A DNA stretch of 64,000 nt from Muraenolepis orangiensis (Eukaryota; Chordata; Actinopteri; Gadiformes; Muraenolepididae): positions 19,537,867-19,601,866 of the forward strand of contig CM051019.1 of the NCBI GenBank assembly GCA_027704905.1. Reading direction: 5' to 3'. This document shows positions 1-13,345 of this stretch, one piece after another. The translations under genes and the position numbers were made by a program. The notes below the pieces were generated by a model. It was not told the origin of the DNA. It saw only the letters and a program-made list of their open reading frames with translations, and made no database searches. How positions within the stretch are numbered: the stretch's first letter is position 1; the number at the start of each line of letters is the position of its first letter.

Positions 1-62
1 GTGGCCATAAGGCGTGGCCCGGGAGGGGCGTGGCCATAAGGCGTGGCCCGGGAGGGGCGTGG
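1..62. repeat. Two-copy GC-rich tandem repeat
   Basis: A unit of about 30 bp, rich in GGCGTGGCC and GGGAGGGGCG, occurs twice at the window edge. The array may continue outside the window. Confidence 0.7.
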
Positions 63-590
63 ATTTGTGACGATGCACGTCCGTCCGCTAGGGAAGCGAT
101 AAGGATAAGAGACAGGACAACAGGAAGAGGAAGTCTATAGCACTATACTTACAGGAAATACGGGGGGGGGGGGGGGGGGGGGCTCCTTCTCCAGACAGCA
201 CTGTACACATGCATGCAGTAACCATGGAGATCCCCGCAACCATGCGCCGTGCAGTAACCGGGAAGTGAGCGTAACCAGGAAGTGAGTGTTACCTGGAGAC
301 CCCCGTAACCAGGAAGTGAGCGTTGAGGCCACCCCTCAGAGGACCCGTGGGAATAGACCAGATCTAGACCAGACCAAGACCCCAGAGGATACAAAGTGAT
401 GTGGGTGTGTTTGTGTGTATTTGTGTTTCATAATACTGAAAGGAAGCAGTAGAAGTATCCCATGATGCACCTGTGTCCCAGCGAGCAGGAGGGCCGGCAG
501 TGAGGTATGACACACACACACACACACACACTCTCTCCTGTCTGTGGTCTACTGGCTCTCTGATTGGGCAGGAGGGTCAGGGAGGCGGAG
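63..590 (-). other. Presumed 3' UTR and 3' flank of tab2
   Basis: This stretch follows the tab2 stop codon on the minus strand. It holds a G homopolymer at about 165-182, a degenerate repeat around 225-325 built on AACCAGGAAGTGAG, and a short CA run at 510-530. I see no AATAAA or ATTAAA on the minus strand, so the cleavage site is not located. Confidence 0.4.
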
Positions 591-3243
591 CTAGAAGTGT
601 CTCGGGTAGTCACACTGCTCACAGCGATTGAGAGCGGGGTGGTTGAGGAAGGTACACGCTGTACAGCTCCACTGGCTGCCCTCCTCCTCATCCTCCTCCT
701 CCTCCTTCTGCCGCTGCTGCTCCTCCTCTTGCTCCTCCTGCTGCTGATGCTGCTGCTCTTGCTCCGAGGAAGACTTCAGACCACGGACACCTCCCTCTGG
801 AGGGAGGAGGGACAGACGAGGAGAGAGAGGAGTGAGAGAAAACAAGACGTATTAGAAGATAGAGCGTGAAGTTAAGCACAGGATATGACATCATAAAGAA
901 AAGCACATGATATGACATCGTGCGGCCGAGCGACCATCTCCAGACTCACCGACGGCCGGAGTACCTTTGGGTTTGGGCGGGACAGGGCCCAGGAACCCAA
1001 TGTTTTCGTAGAAGTTGCCGATGGCACTGGGGTTGAAGTGTGGTCCTGTACAGAGAAAAAGGGTCACCTCTATGTACCCGTCCTCCTCCTCTCCTCCGCT
1101 GGTGGAAAGAGCCCACTCCCACCCTCTAAAACACGCCGTCCAACTAGCTTAACCTTCTGAAACACAGCGTCCTACTAGCTTAACCTTCTGAAACACGCCG
1201 TCCTACTCGCTTAACCTTCTGAAACACGCCGTCCTACTAGCTTAACCTTCTGAAATACGCCGTCCTACTAGCTTAACCTTCTGAAACACGCCGTCCTACT
1301 AGCTTAACCTTCTAAAACACGCCGTCCTACTAGCTTAACCTTCTGAAACACGCCGTCCTACTCGCTTAACCTTCTGAAACACGGCGTCCTACTAGCTTAA
1401 CCTTCTGAAACACACCGTCTTACTAGCTTAACCCTCTGAAACACGCCATCTTACTAGTTTAACCTTTAACCTAACTTAACAGGGTCAGGGCCTGGTAAAG
1501 TCACACACCTCGTGTCTGCATGAGGTCAATCTCTTTGGTGAGGTAGTCGATGTCGATCTGCAGGACCCGGTTTTTACACCTCAACTGCTTCATCTCCTCG
1601 ATCTGAAAAAACAACAACATGATTACGTCAGACACCAGAACCACCTAGAACCATGTAGAACCACCTCCAACCATGTAGAACCACGTAGAACCATCTCAAA
1701 CCATGTGGAAACATCTAGAACCACCTCGAAACCATGTAGAACCATCTAGAACCACCAAAACGCTACTTCATTGAGGCCGGACTAAAGAAAACAATTCTGA
1801 TACGCAGAAGTCTGTCTATGTACAGTATCCCTATGTACAGTCCAAGACCCAGCTCTTCACGACTCTGGCTCCACAGTGGTGGAATGAACTCCCGTCTCAT
1901 GTCAGGACGGCAGAGTCCCTCGCCAGCTTCCGCAAGAGTCTCAAGACCCACCTGTTCAGAGTCCACCTGGACTCTCCATGAACCCTCCTTCTCCTTTGTG
2001 AACCCCTAACTTGCTTAAGTCCTGACATTAATAGCTCTTAGCATGTTGTATATTCTAGCAAGTGTATATCCTTAATGTTGATAACACGCTCTTATCACAG
2101 CTACTTAAGCAGGTGACCTGGCAGTACCAAATTGTGTTATTCATCTTGTTAATATGAATGCTTGTGAACTGCTCTATGTTTATGTTTGCGTACCTCAGTG
2201 TTATGCTATTGTCTACTTCAACTAATGTACACCTTGTAAGTCGCTTTGGATAAAAGCGTCTGCCAAATGCCCTAAATGTAAATGTATATACAGTAGCTCT
2301 ATGTACAGTCTGTCTATGTACAGTCTGTCTATGTACAGTGTCTGTCCATGTACAGTATCTCTATGTACAGTATCTCTATGTACAGTCTGTCCATGTACAG
2401 TCTGTCCATGTACAGTATCTCTATGTACAGTCTGTCCATGTACAGTCTGTCCATGTACAGTATCTCTATGTACAGTCTGTCCATGTACAGTCTGTCCATG
2501 TACAGTCTGTCCATGTACAGTCTGTCCATGTACAGTCTGTCCATGTACAGTCTGTCCATGTACAGTCTGTCCATGTACAGTATCTCTATGTACAGTCTGT
2601 CCATGTACAGTCTGTCCATGTACAGTCCGTCTATGTACAGTCCGTCTATGTACAGTCCGTCTATGTACAGTCCGTCTATGTACAGTACGTCTATGTACAG
2701 TCTGTCTATGTACAGTCCGTCTATGTACAGTATCTCTTCTGATATGCAGAGGTCTGTTTTGTATGTATGTTTGTTGGTATTTCAAAGTACATTTTACATA
2801 GACTTTTCCAGTATATATTTGATTGCAACATTGCTCCGTTCACACCTCTCTTTATTCTACTATATTTAAATAGATTTTCACTCTCTCCCAGTATGTAAGT
2901 AATGTAAACGCGTTTCCCATGCCAATGACGCCCATTTGAATGAATTAAGAGTGACATAGGCACAGACAGAGAGAAAGACACACACAGGGAGAGAGATACA
3001 GACAAGAGAGAGAGAGGGGGAGAGGGAGGAAGACAGCGAGAGAGACACACACAGAAAGACAGAGACAGACAAGAGAGAGAGAGAGAGAGGGAGCAAGACA
3101 GCGAGAGAGACACACACACAGAAAGACAGAGACAGACAGACCGAGAGAGAGAGAGACGGACAGACAGCGAGAGAGACAGAGACAGAGAGAGAGAGAGAGA
3201 GAGAGGGAGGAAGACAGCGAGAGAGACACACACACAGAAAGAC

Positions 3244-3300
<57 letters not shown>

Positions 3301-6004
3301 GAGAGAGAGGGAGCAAGACAGCGAGAGAGACACACACACAGAAAGACAGAGACAGACAGACCGAGAGAGAGAGAGAGGGAGAGAGACGGACAGACAGCGA
3401 GAGAGACAGAGACAGACAGAGAGAGAGAAGGGCCTCACGGAGGGTATCTGCAAGGCAGAGTTGGACCTCTCCAGCCTCCTCCTGGTGAGGTCGTTCTCCA
3501 TGTCGTTGACCTCCTCCTTCAGCTTCTCCAGCCTCTGCCTCTTGACCTCCAGCTCCCTCAACAGGCGCTCCATTCTGGCCTTCTGGTGCAGCAGCAGGGC
3601 TGGATATGAAACACACAGACACATGATACACACATTATAGACTTACTTATATACATACACTGATAGACAGTATACAGATTATAGACTGATATACACACAC
3701 ATTATACAATTACTTATTTATGTAGACATCACACACACAATTTATGAAGACATACATCACACACCCACACATCCTTGTAGGAGAGCCTTGTGTTGGTTCT
3801 GGTAGAACGTTGTATAAGCTTCAGTTCATCAGAAGTACCGTTCAAACATGTTCCGTCTTGAATCGTTTTATTGGTTGATGGTTCAAGCATTCTTTCCCGC
3901 TAGACTTGGAACATTCCTCCATTAACTACATTATGTCTGTTACGGTCTATCTGCCAGTCTATCTGTCGGACTGTGTGTCTACCAGCTAGTCTGGTAGACA
4001 CACTAGTCTACAGACTAGTAGACAGTCTGTTGACAGACGGGCAGTCTGTCAGTCCGTCAGTCCGTCTATAGACCGTCTACTAGGCGACAGTCTGTTGACA
4101 GACGGGCAGTCTGTCAGTCCGTCTACAGACCGTCTACTAGTCAGTCTACAAGTCTGTCCATCTGTCAATCTGTAAGTCTACCAGTCTGCATGTGGTCCTG
4201 AGGACCAGGTGAGAACCACTGGACGGACCAGAGCTACTGACCTTGTGTGTAAGCGGCGTCGTCCGACCCGACGCTGAGCCTTCGGTTCTCGCTGGGTCTC
4301 TCACGGGCCTGCGGGTCCGACTGGAGAACGGGCTCAGCGTCGGCGAAGGGCAGCGGGAGGAGGTTGGTGGTCTCGAAGGTGGGGGACACCACGCCCGGGG
4401 ACACGGCAGGGGGCTTGTTGGGCGACACGGTGATCTTGAAAGTGTACTTGGTGTTGGGCTGTGTCACCACCACCCGGGGAGACGATGTCCCCACGCCACC
4501 AGCGCCCAGCGAGGGCCCGCCCCGGGACTTGGGTGGATGATGGTGGATGTAGGCGGGGCCCATGCTCACCTGGCCTCCCAGGGCGCGGCCCCCCGCCGAG
4601 GCCGAGCCCTGCATGGGGGCGTTGGCCGAGATGTAAACGGTAGGCGGGTTGCGGCCGCCGCCGCCGCCGTCCTCGCCGGCCGAGATGTAGAACTTTGGGG
4701 CCCCGCGGGGCATCCCCGGGGTCACCAGAGACCCATCGTCACAGGAGGAGGGGGGAGGCGCCCCGCGGGGCGGGCTGGCCGAGATGTAGACGGTGGGCTG
4801 GCTGAGACTCAGGCCGCCGATGGACAGGGGCGTGGTGGCGGAGCAGGAGGAGGAGGCCGAGGAGGAGGGGCAGGAGTTGGAGGAGGAGGAGGAGCGCGGG
4901 CTGCCGGAGGCGCGCAGCACGGCGGTGGTGGTGGTGGTGGTGCCGGAGCTCCTCTGGGGAGGCTCCAGCTTGATCTCGATCTGGTTCTTCCGGGGCCCGG
5001 TGGAGATGTTCTGGATGTTGTACTGGCTGAACGAGGAAGGGGGCCCCGAGGAGGAGGGGGGCTGGGGCTGCAGGATGGAAGAGGGCGCCTGGGGGTTAGT
5101 GGGGGAGCTGATGGGCATGTAGACATGGGAGGTCTGGTGACCGCCCTGGTGCTGTGAGGTATGTGAGGAGGAGGAGTGGGGGAGGCCCGGCCATGCCCCG
5201 GGGTGGGGAGAGATCTGGTAGATTTGCTGCGGGGGCTGGGAGGTTGGGCTGTACTGGGCGCGGGCGTGGCCGGACTGAGGGCCCCGGTTGGCCCCCGTAT
5301 GTCGGATGTAGATGGCGCCCTGGGGACTGCCCATCCCCGACTGCGGTCCCCCGTGTATGTGCAGTGAGGTGGGGGTGTTGCGTCCAGTCTGGATCTTGGG
5401 CGCCAGGGTGACTGTGATGGGGTTGAAGCGGGGCTGTGGCCCACCCGAGGGCCCCTTCAGCGGACATAGGCCCAGGTGCTGGGGGGGCTGGGGCTTGCGT
5501 GGGGGGGCAAAGGCCCCTGGCGGGGGCCCCTGGCCGGGGGCCCCCTGGGGCTCCTGCTGGTAGAAGTCGGAGCCGGGGGCCGCGGGGGTCTGCAGGGGTC
5601 CGTCAGCAAGGCTGAGGGTTCTGCTGCCGTTCATCCTGGGGCCCGGGAGGACGCCGCTCAGAGCCAGGACTGGTCAGGTTCAGCTTGGTCATGTGCTTCC
5701 GGAGCCCGGAGATACTGCCGTCCGATAGGCTCTCCGCCTCCTCGCAGTACAGGTAGGAGGGGCTCACCTGCGACAGGTACGCACAGCAGGCGTCCGCGTT
5801 GTTGTTGTTCTGAACAGAGACACAGTTAGCATATGAACATGTTAGCCTATCAACATGAACTATACATTCAGTACTTAACATGCTGATGTCAACAGGACTC
5901 ACCTGGAGCAGACACTGGGACACGATGCCCTCTGGAACCTCTGGGTACTTCTGGCGCAGGTCGTGTAAAACCTGAGTGTCTATCGGCTGGCCTCCGTGGG
6001 CCAT
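591..6004 (-). CDS. tab2: TAK1-binding protein 2 (TAB2), six coding exons, one frame break
   Basis: Adaptor that binds K63-linked ubiquitin and brings it to the TAK1 kinase in TNF, IL-1 and Toll signalling. Coding exons on the minus strand: 6004-5903, 5809-4242, 3599-3439, 1602-1509, 1045-950, 796-591, all with GT-AG borders. Exon 1 gives the N-terminal CUE domain (MAHGGQPIDTQVLHDLRQKY). Exon 2 holds the long Pro/Ser/Gln-rich linker with HVYMPISSP and KYTFKITVSPNKPPAVSPG. Exons 3-4 give the coiled coil (QKARMERL, NDLTRRRLERSNS). The last exon ends in an NZF zinc finger, WSCTACTFLNH through CEQCDYPRHF, with four cysteines and the Thr-Phe ubiquitin contact. The ending PRHF favours TAB2 over TAB3. 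Total about 741 codons, against 693 in human TAB2; the surplus is partly a Gln/Glu-rich insert before the finger. Exon 2 has one base too many near 5635-5655, which breaks the frame. No acceptor was fixed upstream of the ATG. Confidence 0.93.
1137..1470. repeat. 31-bp minisatellite in tab2 intron 4
   Basis: About ten copies of a 31-bp unit containing CTACTAGCTTAACCTTCTGA, with point variants. It lies between the fourth and fifth coding exons of tab2. Confidence 0.9.
1630..1757. repeat. Degenerate repeat built on AGAACCATGTAGAACCACCT
   Basis: Short AGAACCAT/AGAACCAC units recur irregularly in tab2 intron 3. Confidence 0.7.
1841..2290 (+). mobile_element. 3' end of a fish LINE
   Basis: The 5' part translates to the end of a reverse-transcriptase ORF (WNELPSHVRTAESLASFRK). 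It is followed by a 3' UTR and the common fish tail TTTGGATAAAAGCGTCTGCC, ending in AAATGTAAATGTA. The same tail recurs at 16494, 17334, 55640 and 61167. It lies inside a 15-bp minisatellite whose units appear on both sides. Confidence 0.75.
2285..2735. repeat. 15-bp minisatellite (TGTACAGTCTGTCCA)
   Basis: About 30 copies of a 15-bp unit with TCTGTCCA, ATCTCTA and CCGTCTA variants. Two more units lie at 1815-1840, on the other side of the LINE fragment. Because 15 is divisible by three, the array is open in several frames; those frames are not genes. Confidence 0.95.
2958..3432. repeat. GA/CAGA-rich compound microsatellite
   Basis: Alternating GAGAGA and CAGACAGA tracts with interspersed CACACACAGAAAGACAGAGA, ending directly at the donor of tab2 coding exon 3 (minus strand, 3433-3438). 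Blocks of about 120 and 190 bp recur with few changes. Confidence 0.9.
3990..4175. repeat. Palindrome-rich GTCTGT/ACAGAC repeat
   Basis: A segment of about 65 bp containing CAGTCTGTTGACAGACGGGC and a CCGTCTACTAG ending is present twice, around 4020-4075 and 4087-4140. It holds many GTCTG/CAGAC inverted pairs and could fold into hairpins. It lies in tab2 intron 2. Confidence 0.75.
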
Positions 6005-6130
6005 TCGTGTAGTAGCGAGTCAGGACCGGTCGCTCTAGAAGCGGATCAGGACTGGTCGGTCGCTCTATTAGCGGGTCAGAACTGGTCGGTCACTCTTGTA
6101 GCAAGTCAGGACCCGTTGGACTCTCTAGTA
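6005..6130. repeat. 26-bp minisatellite abutting the tab2 start codon (part 1)
   Basis: Degenerate copies of a 26-bp unit (core GCGGGTCAGGACCGGTCGCT) begin at the base before the tab2 ATG on the minus strand. The array is interrupted by a SINE and resumes at 6395. Confidence 0.85.
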
Positions 6131-6394
6131 GGGCGGCGGCAGGATAGCTCAGTCTGTTGGGACTTGGCTTGGGAACAGGAAGGTCGCCGGGTTCAAGTCC
6201 CCGAAACACCTGGGCACTGCCCTTGAGCAAGGCACCAGACCCCTACACTGCTCCCCAGGCAGCTGTATATACAATAGCTGCCCACTGCTCCTAATACTAG
6301 GATGGGTTAAATGCAGAGAAACTAATTTCACTGTGTGTGTACATGTATGTGCCCAATAAAGAGGATTCAATCCCCAAGATTTCGATTTCAATTT
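6131..6394 (+). mobile_element. tRNA-derived SINE
   Basis: Pol III A box (TAGCTCAGTCTGTTGG) and B box (GGTTCAAGTCC) near the 5' end, a body with CCTGGGCACTGCC and TTGAGCAAGGCACCAGAC, and a tail CCAATAAAGAGGATTCAATC. Copies of the same family lie at 31461 and 38441. It sits inside the 26-bp minisatellite. Confidence 0.85.
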
Positions 6395-6560
6395 AGAAGC
6401 GGGTCAGGACCAGTCGGTCGCTACTACGTAGCGGGTCAGGACCAGTCGCTCTAGTAGCGGGTCAGGACCGGTCGCTCTAGTAGCGGGTCAGGACCGGTCG
6501 CTCTAGTAGCGGGTCAGGACCGGTCGCTCTAGTAGCAGGTCAGGACCGGTGGTGTGTCAG
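6395..6560. repeat. 26-bp minisatellite (part 2)
   Basis: Continuation, more homogeneous, of the array at 6005-6130 on the far side of the SINE. Units end CTCTAG and restart TAGCGGG. Confidence 0.9.
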
Positions 6561-8620
<2,060 letters not shown>

Positions 8621-10040
8621 GACAGTTTAGTCACTGAACATCCATTCTATTAAGATGTACAATGCTTATTTAGGAATTTCGTGCTTTCTAGGTAAGCCTA
8701 AAATAAGCAGTTAGTCCAAATGACCAACAGGTGGCGGTATAACCGCTGTGACTGACAAGACGTCCACTGTCAGTATTTTGGCGACGTTGTGACCATTACT
8801 GCCTTGGAAGTCTGTCTCAATCCAGACTACTTTGCAGGTAACTTCATACAAAAACACTGCCTCCAAAAAGGGAGCAAGCAGCTGCCTTACGTTTGAGACA
8901 CAGCATGGGTCAACTTTCAAACTGGTGTCCACACACATAATGTGCGGATAATCCATTCATTGGTTTTATGGGATAAAACACCACTTTGATGAAGAAAACA
9001 ACAAAGCTAAGTACATCATTTGTGGTTGTGACTCAAACAAGTTAGTTGTTTGTTGTTGATGGTTATTGGCTACTGTTGGAATCAGCGTGACTCATGTGAT
9101 GTAGTTTGTGTAGATAGGATGACGGGGAAAAGGTCCCAACTGCTGTGCATGGGCACAATTATGAAACACATAACTCTGTTGCCACGTGCCTATTTTGTTT
9201 GGGATTGGAGCCGTGTTTCATTCAGCTAACAACGGTTATGATAGACAAAAAGTAGAGAATCAAATGGTTCTAGGGGGGTGTCACATGACTTGCTTGTGTG
9301 TTTAAATGTCTTAAGGATACGGGTCCTCTCAGGATAATGGGGAACTAGCCACCCTAAACTTAACCCATAACACTTAACGCCAGTATACAGCAGAAACAGA
9401 GTTGAGGTAGAACACAAGGTTCACAGCAAACATATGAAGCAGCGCTCTCTTGCATTAGAAACTAGCCAAACGTGACCATTCCCTTAACTTAACATAAGCC
9501 GCTCCATTTTGTGTTTGCAAGTTTTATGCAGAAGTGGAATAAAGGCACAACATTCCTGCCTTGAAGGCCGTGTAAAAGGGGCCGATGGTTAACTACCTGG
9601 CTAGCTAGGTGAACCCCTTAAATGAACATACTAACTAGAATACTGCCACCCAGTATGCTAGGTGCAGGCTAGCTACCCGACAGACAAGCCACCCAGCATG
9701 CTAACTAGCAGCTAGACTAGAAAGTCAGCAGGCTAGCTACCAGATTAACTAGCCACCCTGCAGGCTAGCTACATACACCCAAGCAGCCTAACCTTTGACC
9801 CCCACAGTGCACTGGTGGGTAAAGGAAGCAGGGGGAGGGGTGGCGGGCATCTCCCAGCCAAACCAGACCCTGCAGGGGGAGGGGTGGCGTCACTAGACCC
9901 CCACCATACAGCCAATAGGAGGACTTCTGCTCTTTATTCCCATGATGCACTGCTTTCCTTCTGAACCTCAACTTCAACACTTGAAACTTAAGATCACCCT
10001 TAGCCCCTGGAGGTCTGCTAGGTGGTTAGCCCCTGGAGGT
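8621..10040. other. Non-coding stretch, probable tab2 5' intron
   Basis: Mostly unique AT-rich sequence, with GCTAGCTACC-like degenerate repeats at 9590-9770. No gene recognised. Confidence 0.4.
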
Positions 10041-10054
10041 CTGCTAGGTGGTTA

Positions 10055-10250
10055 GCCCCTGGGCCTCACATTCAGCCATTCATAGGTCGACGGAGGTGTC
10101 AGCCATGCAAGGCGACACTTAGCTCGACAGGAACAGTTAGGGTTAGGTGTCTTGCTCAGGGGCACCTCGACACTTGGCTAGGGGGATCGCAACAGCAACC
10201 TTCTGGTTGCCAGACAACCCGCTCTACCTACTGAGCTACTGCTTCCGTGG
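10055..10250 (-). mobile_element. tRNA-derived SINE, second family, minus strand
   Basis: On the minus strand it starts with a tRNA-like head (AGCTCAGTAGGTAGAGCGGG). A body with GAGGTGCCCCTGAGCAAGAC follows, and it ends near GAATGGCTGAATGTGAGG. A body-only relative lies at 35294-35430. Confidence 0.65.
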
Positions 10251-10861
10251 GCTCTTGGCCCCTGGGTCTGGGGGTCTGGACTGGTTGTGGTCCATTCAGC
10301 ACTCACTAACCCCACCCCTACATAGAAACACCAAGCGCTCCCCCGGTGAGTGAGGGAGGGTAGAAAAACAAACACACCCCAACATACCACCACCTTCCCT
10401 GCTGATTGGCTGAGTTGTTGTGCAAGCTGTGAATGGGAAATCTTAAAAACTGGTTTAACGGGAAAGGAGCTAGCAAGGTTTAAGTGGATAGGAGCCTAGC
10501 GCCCCTTTAAAGGCTCCTCAACTTTTTTCTTCCCTTTCCATGAAACCTAACACCAACCGTTAGATCTAATCTATCGCTGTTTAACCTCCCTTTACAAGCA
10601 TCGGGGTCAAGTATTTATACATGGATAAAGTATTTGTATATGTATCGAAGGATTAGCAGTAATACCTCTAACGAAGAGCAAACGGGGCTGGTTCCAAGAC
10701 CACTCCATCTCAAGCCCTGGGACGTCTTCAAGGATTACAATGCTATGTCAGTGTGTTTAAGGGAAGAAACAAGCCTTAAACCAGGAGAGACTATACTATA
10801 TACTATATACTATACTGCACACACCACGTCAAGCCGCTACAACACAACCCTACCACACTGA

Positions 10862-11650
10862 TACAACACAACTCAGCAACACACTTCTACACTACTATAA
10901 CACAACACACCGCTACAACACAACACACCATTACAACACAACACACCACTACAACACAACACACCACTACAACACAATACACCATTACAACACAATACAC
11001 TACTACAACACAACACACTACTACAACACAACACACTATTACAACACAATACACTACTACAACACAACACACTATTACAACACAACACACTATTACAACA
11101 CAAAACACTTCAACAACACACTATTACAACACACCACAAAACACCGCTACACCACACACAGCCACTACGCACCGCTACAACACAACACAGAGCTACACAC
11201 CACAGCAAAACTAGAATACAACGCTGCAACACCACACCACTACAACACACTACACTGTTGCAACACACCACACTACAACACAACACACTGAACTACCACA
11301 ACACGCTGCAATACAACCCACTACACCGTGGAAACACACCACACCGTAACAACACCCCACACTACCCCACTAACAGACTACAATACACCCCACTAACACA
11401 CTACACCGTTACAACACACCCCACTAACACTACAACACACCCCACTAACACACTACAACACACCCCACTAACACACCAATACAACACAACACACCCCACT
11501 ACAACAGACCACACAACAACACACTGATACAACATGACACACCACTACAACATGACACACCACTACAACACGACACACCACTGCAACACACATCACTATA
11601 CAAGGCTACAACACACACCTGTGCTACAACACACACACACACACAGAAAA
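10862..11650. repeat. Degenerate ACAACACAACACACCACT array
   Basis: About 0.8 kb of 9- to 18-bp units built from ACAACACA with CACTACTAC and CCCCACTAACAC variants. Open frames here are composition artefacts. Confidence 0.9.
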
Positions 11651-12560
11651 CTCCTGACCAATGGGTGATCCTTTCAGACATTTGAGTGTTCTGTGCACCC
11701 AGTCAGGTTCCCAATCCAGTTTAAGAACCACCTGTCACACCTGGCGGATACAAGTAGCACAGTTTGTGCTCATCTAACACCTGTCATCACCTTCCAGGGA
11801 CTTATCAACAACCTTTTTACCTGCTGCTGACCAGTCAATACTATAATACATTATAATAAACATCCAATATTATAATACCGCTGTTTTGAAACAAAGTGCA
11901 TAATTATTGTTCACGCTATCAGAAATGTGTCATCCCAAATCACAATATAGCCATATTTCATTTATATACATCTAAATATATTCATATACACATCACCAGT
12001 TCCTTTGGCTTGAGACCACACACATTGGGATGAACACAGCTTCACACAGTACCACACCTTATTAAACAACACCACAACAACCAAATACTACGGTTTATGA
12101 TTCTACAGATTGAATATGTGTATTATACAAGGTATAACTCTTAAATATTTGTATAACAAGTGCATCACAATGAAATATGTGCATTTCCATTAAGACCCAG
12201 AAACTTGGAACATTTAACACCTTCAACATGTGTATTACACAGTGTATTACTATTACATATTCGGGTATCCTGTGTACTACTTAAATAGGTAGTAAAAGTA
12301 TTCAGCATAATAGTAGCAGTCATAGTATGACCCAGTACAGTACACTAGTAGTATACTGTTGTGAATCTGTACCAATCTAATCAGCTAAAATACTACCAAA
12401 AGTTTAGCAGCGATAACATAAAAACACTTAAACATGTCAATAATAACTTAATATTGTTAATATACCCAACATTCTCCTGTAATGTGTACTCACTGAGAGC
12501 CTAATAAACATCGGAGCACTTAAGTATTCCTTACGACGCTCAATGGAAAAAGTGGCAACG
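11651..12560. other. AT-rich non-coding stretch, probable tab2 5' intron
   Basis: No repeat array and no recognisable exon. Confidence 0.4.
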
Positions 12561-13345
12561 CGTCACGGATAAAACGTAGTAAAACTAGTTAAAATAAGTA
12601 CTAACCGACCACTAACCAACCGCTCACTAGGCGACCGGGGAGCCGGGCTCACAAAGAAACACTGAGACCCCACATTCAACCTGTGAATAGTGTTGGAAGT
12701 TAAGGATAACAACAACCACCACCACCAGCAGCGCTCTTTTTTCCACCAGTCAGACGCCGACAACAAACTTTTTCCTGCCCCGTTTTAGGTGCCGCTCCGG
12801 CGGGTCACAAGTGAACACACCGGCGGTGTCACACTAATCCACCACCACAACCGCCACCCACCACCACGTTAGTTCACCTGGTGCTAAACGCAGTGAACTT
12901 TAACCAACACCGGGGCCTAGGAGCAGAGAGGGAAGCCTACCGTCTCCTACCACCGCCACCGCTCCTCCCCGGGGCCAGCGGGTCTCCAGCAGGAAGACAC
13001 GCCGAGCAGAGGGCGCCCTGCCACGGACCCGGAGATCGGGGCAGCGCCGAGGCCCTGGGCCGCCTCCTCGGTGCTCCTCTAACTGGGGGGGGGATACAGC
13101 CCCGCGACCCCCCGCCGGTGGAGAGAGGGGCTCGGAGATACACGCGACAGCGCCTCGAGTCCGACGCCTTTTTTCTCCCCCCTCTTTTCTCCTCCTTTTC
13201 TCTCCTCCAGCAGGAGAAACAAAATACTGTCTCACAATATGGAGGCTGCTGCTGAGGCGGCGCGAGCTATCGCGAGCTATCGCGAGCGGAGGAGTTGCGG
13301 GTATCGCGAGAGGAGAGAGTTGATCTGAGACTTTATACATTGGAT
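12560..13345 (-). promoter_or_regulatory. CpG-rich region, candidate tab2 promoter and 5' non-coding exon
   Basis: The only strongly CpG-rich block between tab2 and the cdk19 remnant. Around 13261-13312 it holds four CGCGA cores (CTATCGCGAGCTATCGCGAG and ATCGCGAGAGG). These resemble the TCTCGCGAGA element found in TATA-less CpG-island promoters. A tab2 promoter here implies a 5' intron of about 7 kb. Transcript direction and exon borders are inferred, not seen. Confidence 0.5.

Noticed and set aside
2222..2785. Open frames of 160-190 codons in the 15-bp array
   Set aside because: The unit length is divisible by three, so any frame without a stop stays open. The products are pure repeats on both strands.
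4243..5157. Long plus-strand open frame rich in Gly and Arg opposite tab2
   Set aside because: It is the antisense of tab2 exon 2. Composition follows from GC-rich coding DNA on the other strand; no domain is visible.
6131..6240. tRNA gene suggested by A- and B-box sequences
   Set aside because: No full cloverleaf; the tail and two further copies identify a SINE. The heads at 10250 and 38441 are rejected as tRNA genes for the same reason.
12881..13340. Open frames in the CpG island
   Set aside because: Pro/Arg-rich readings on both strands with no recognisable domain; typical of CpG-rich promoter DNA.
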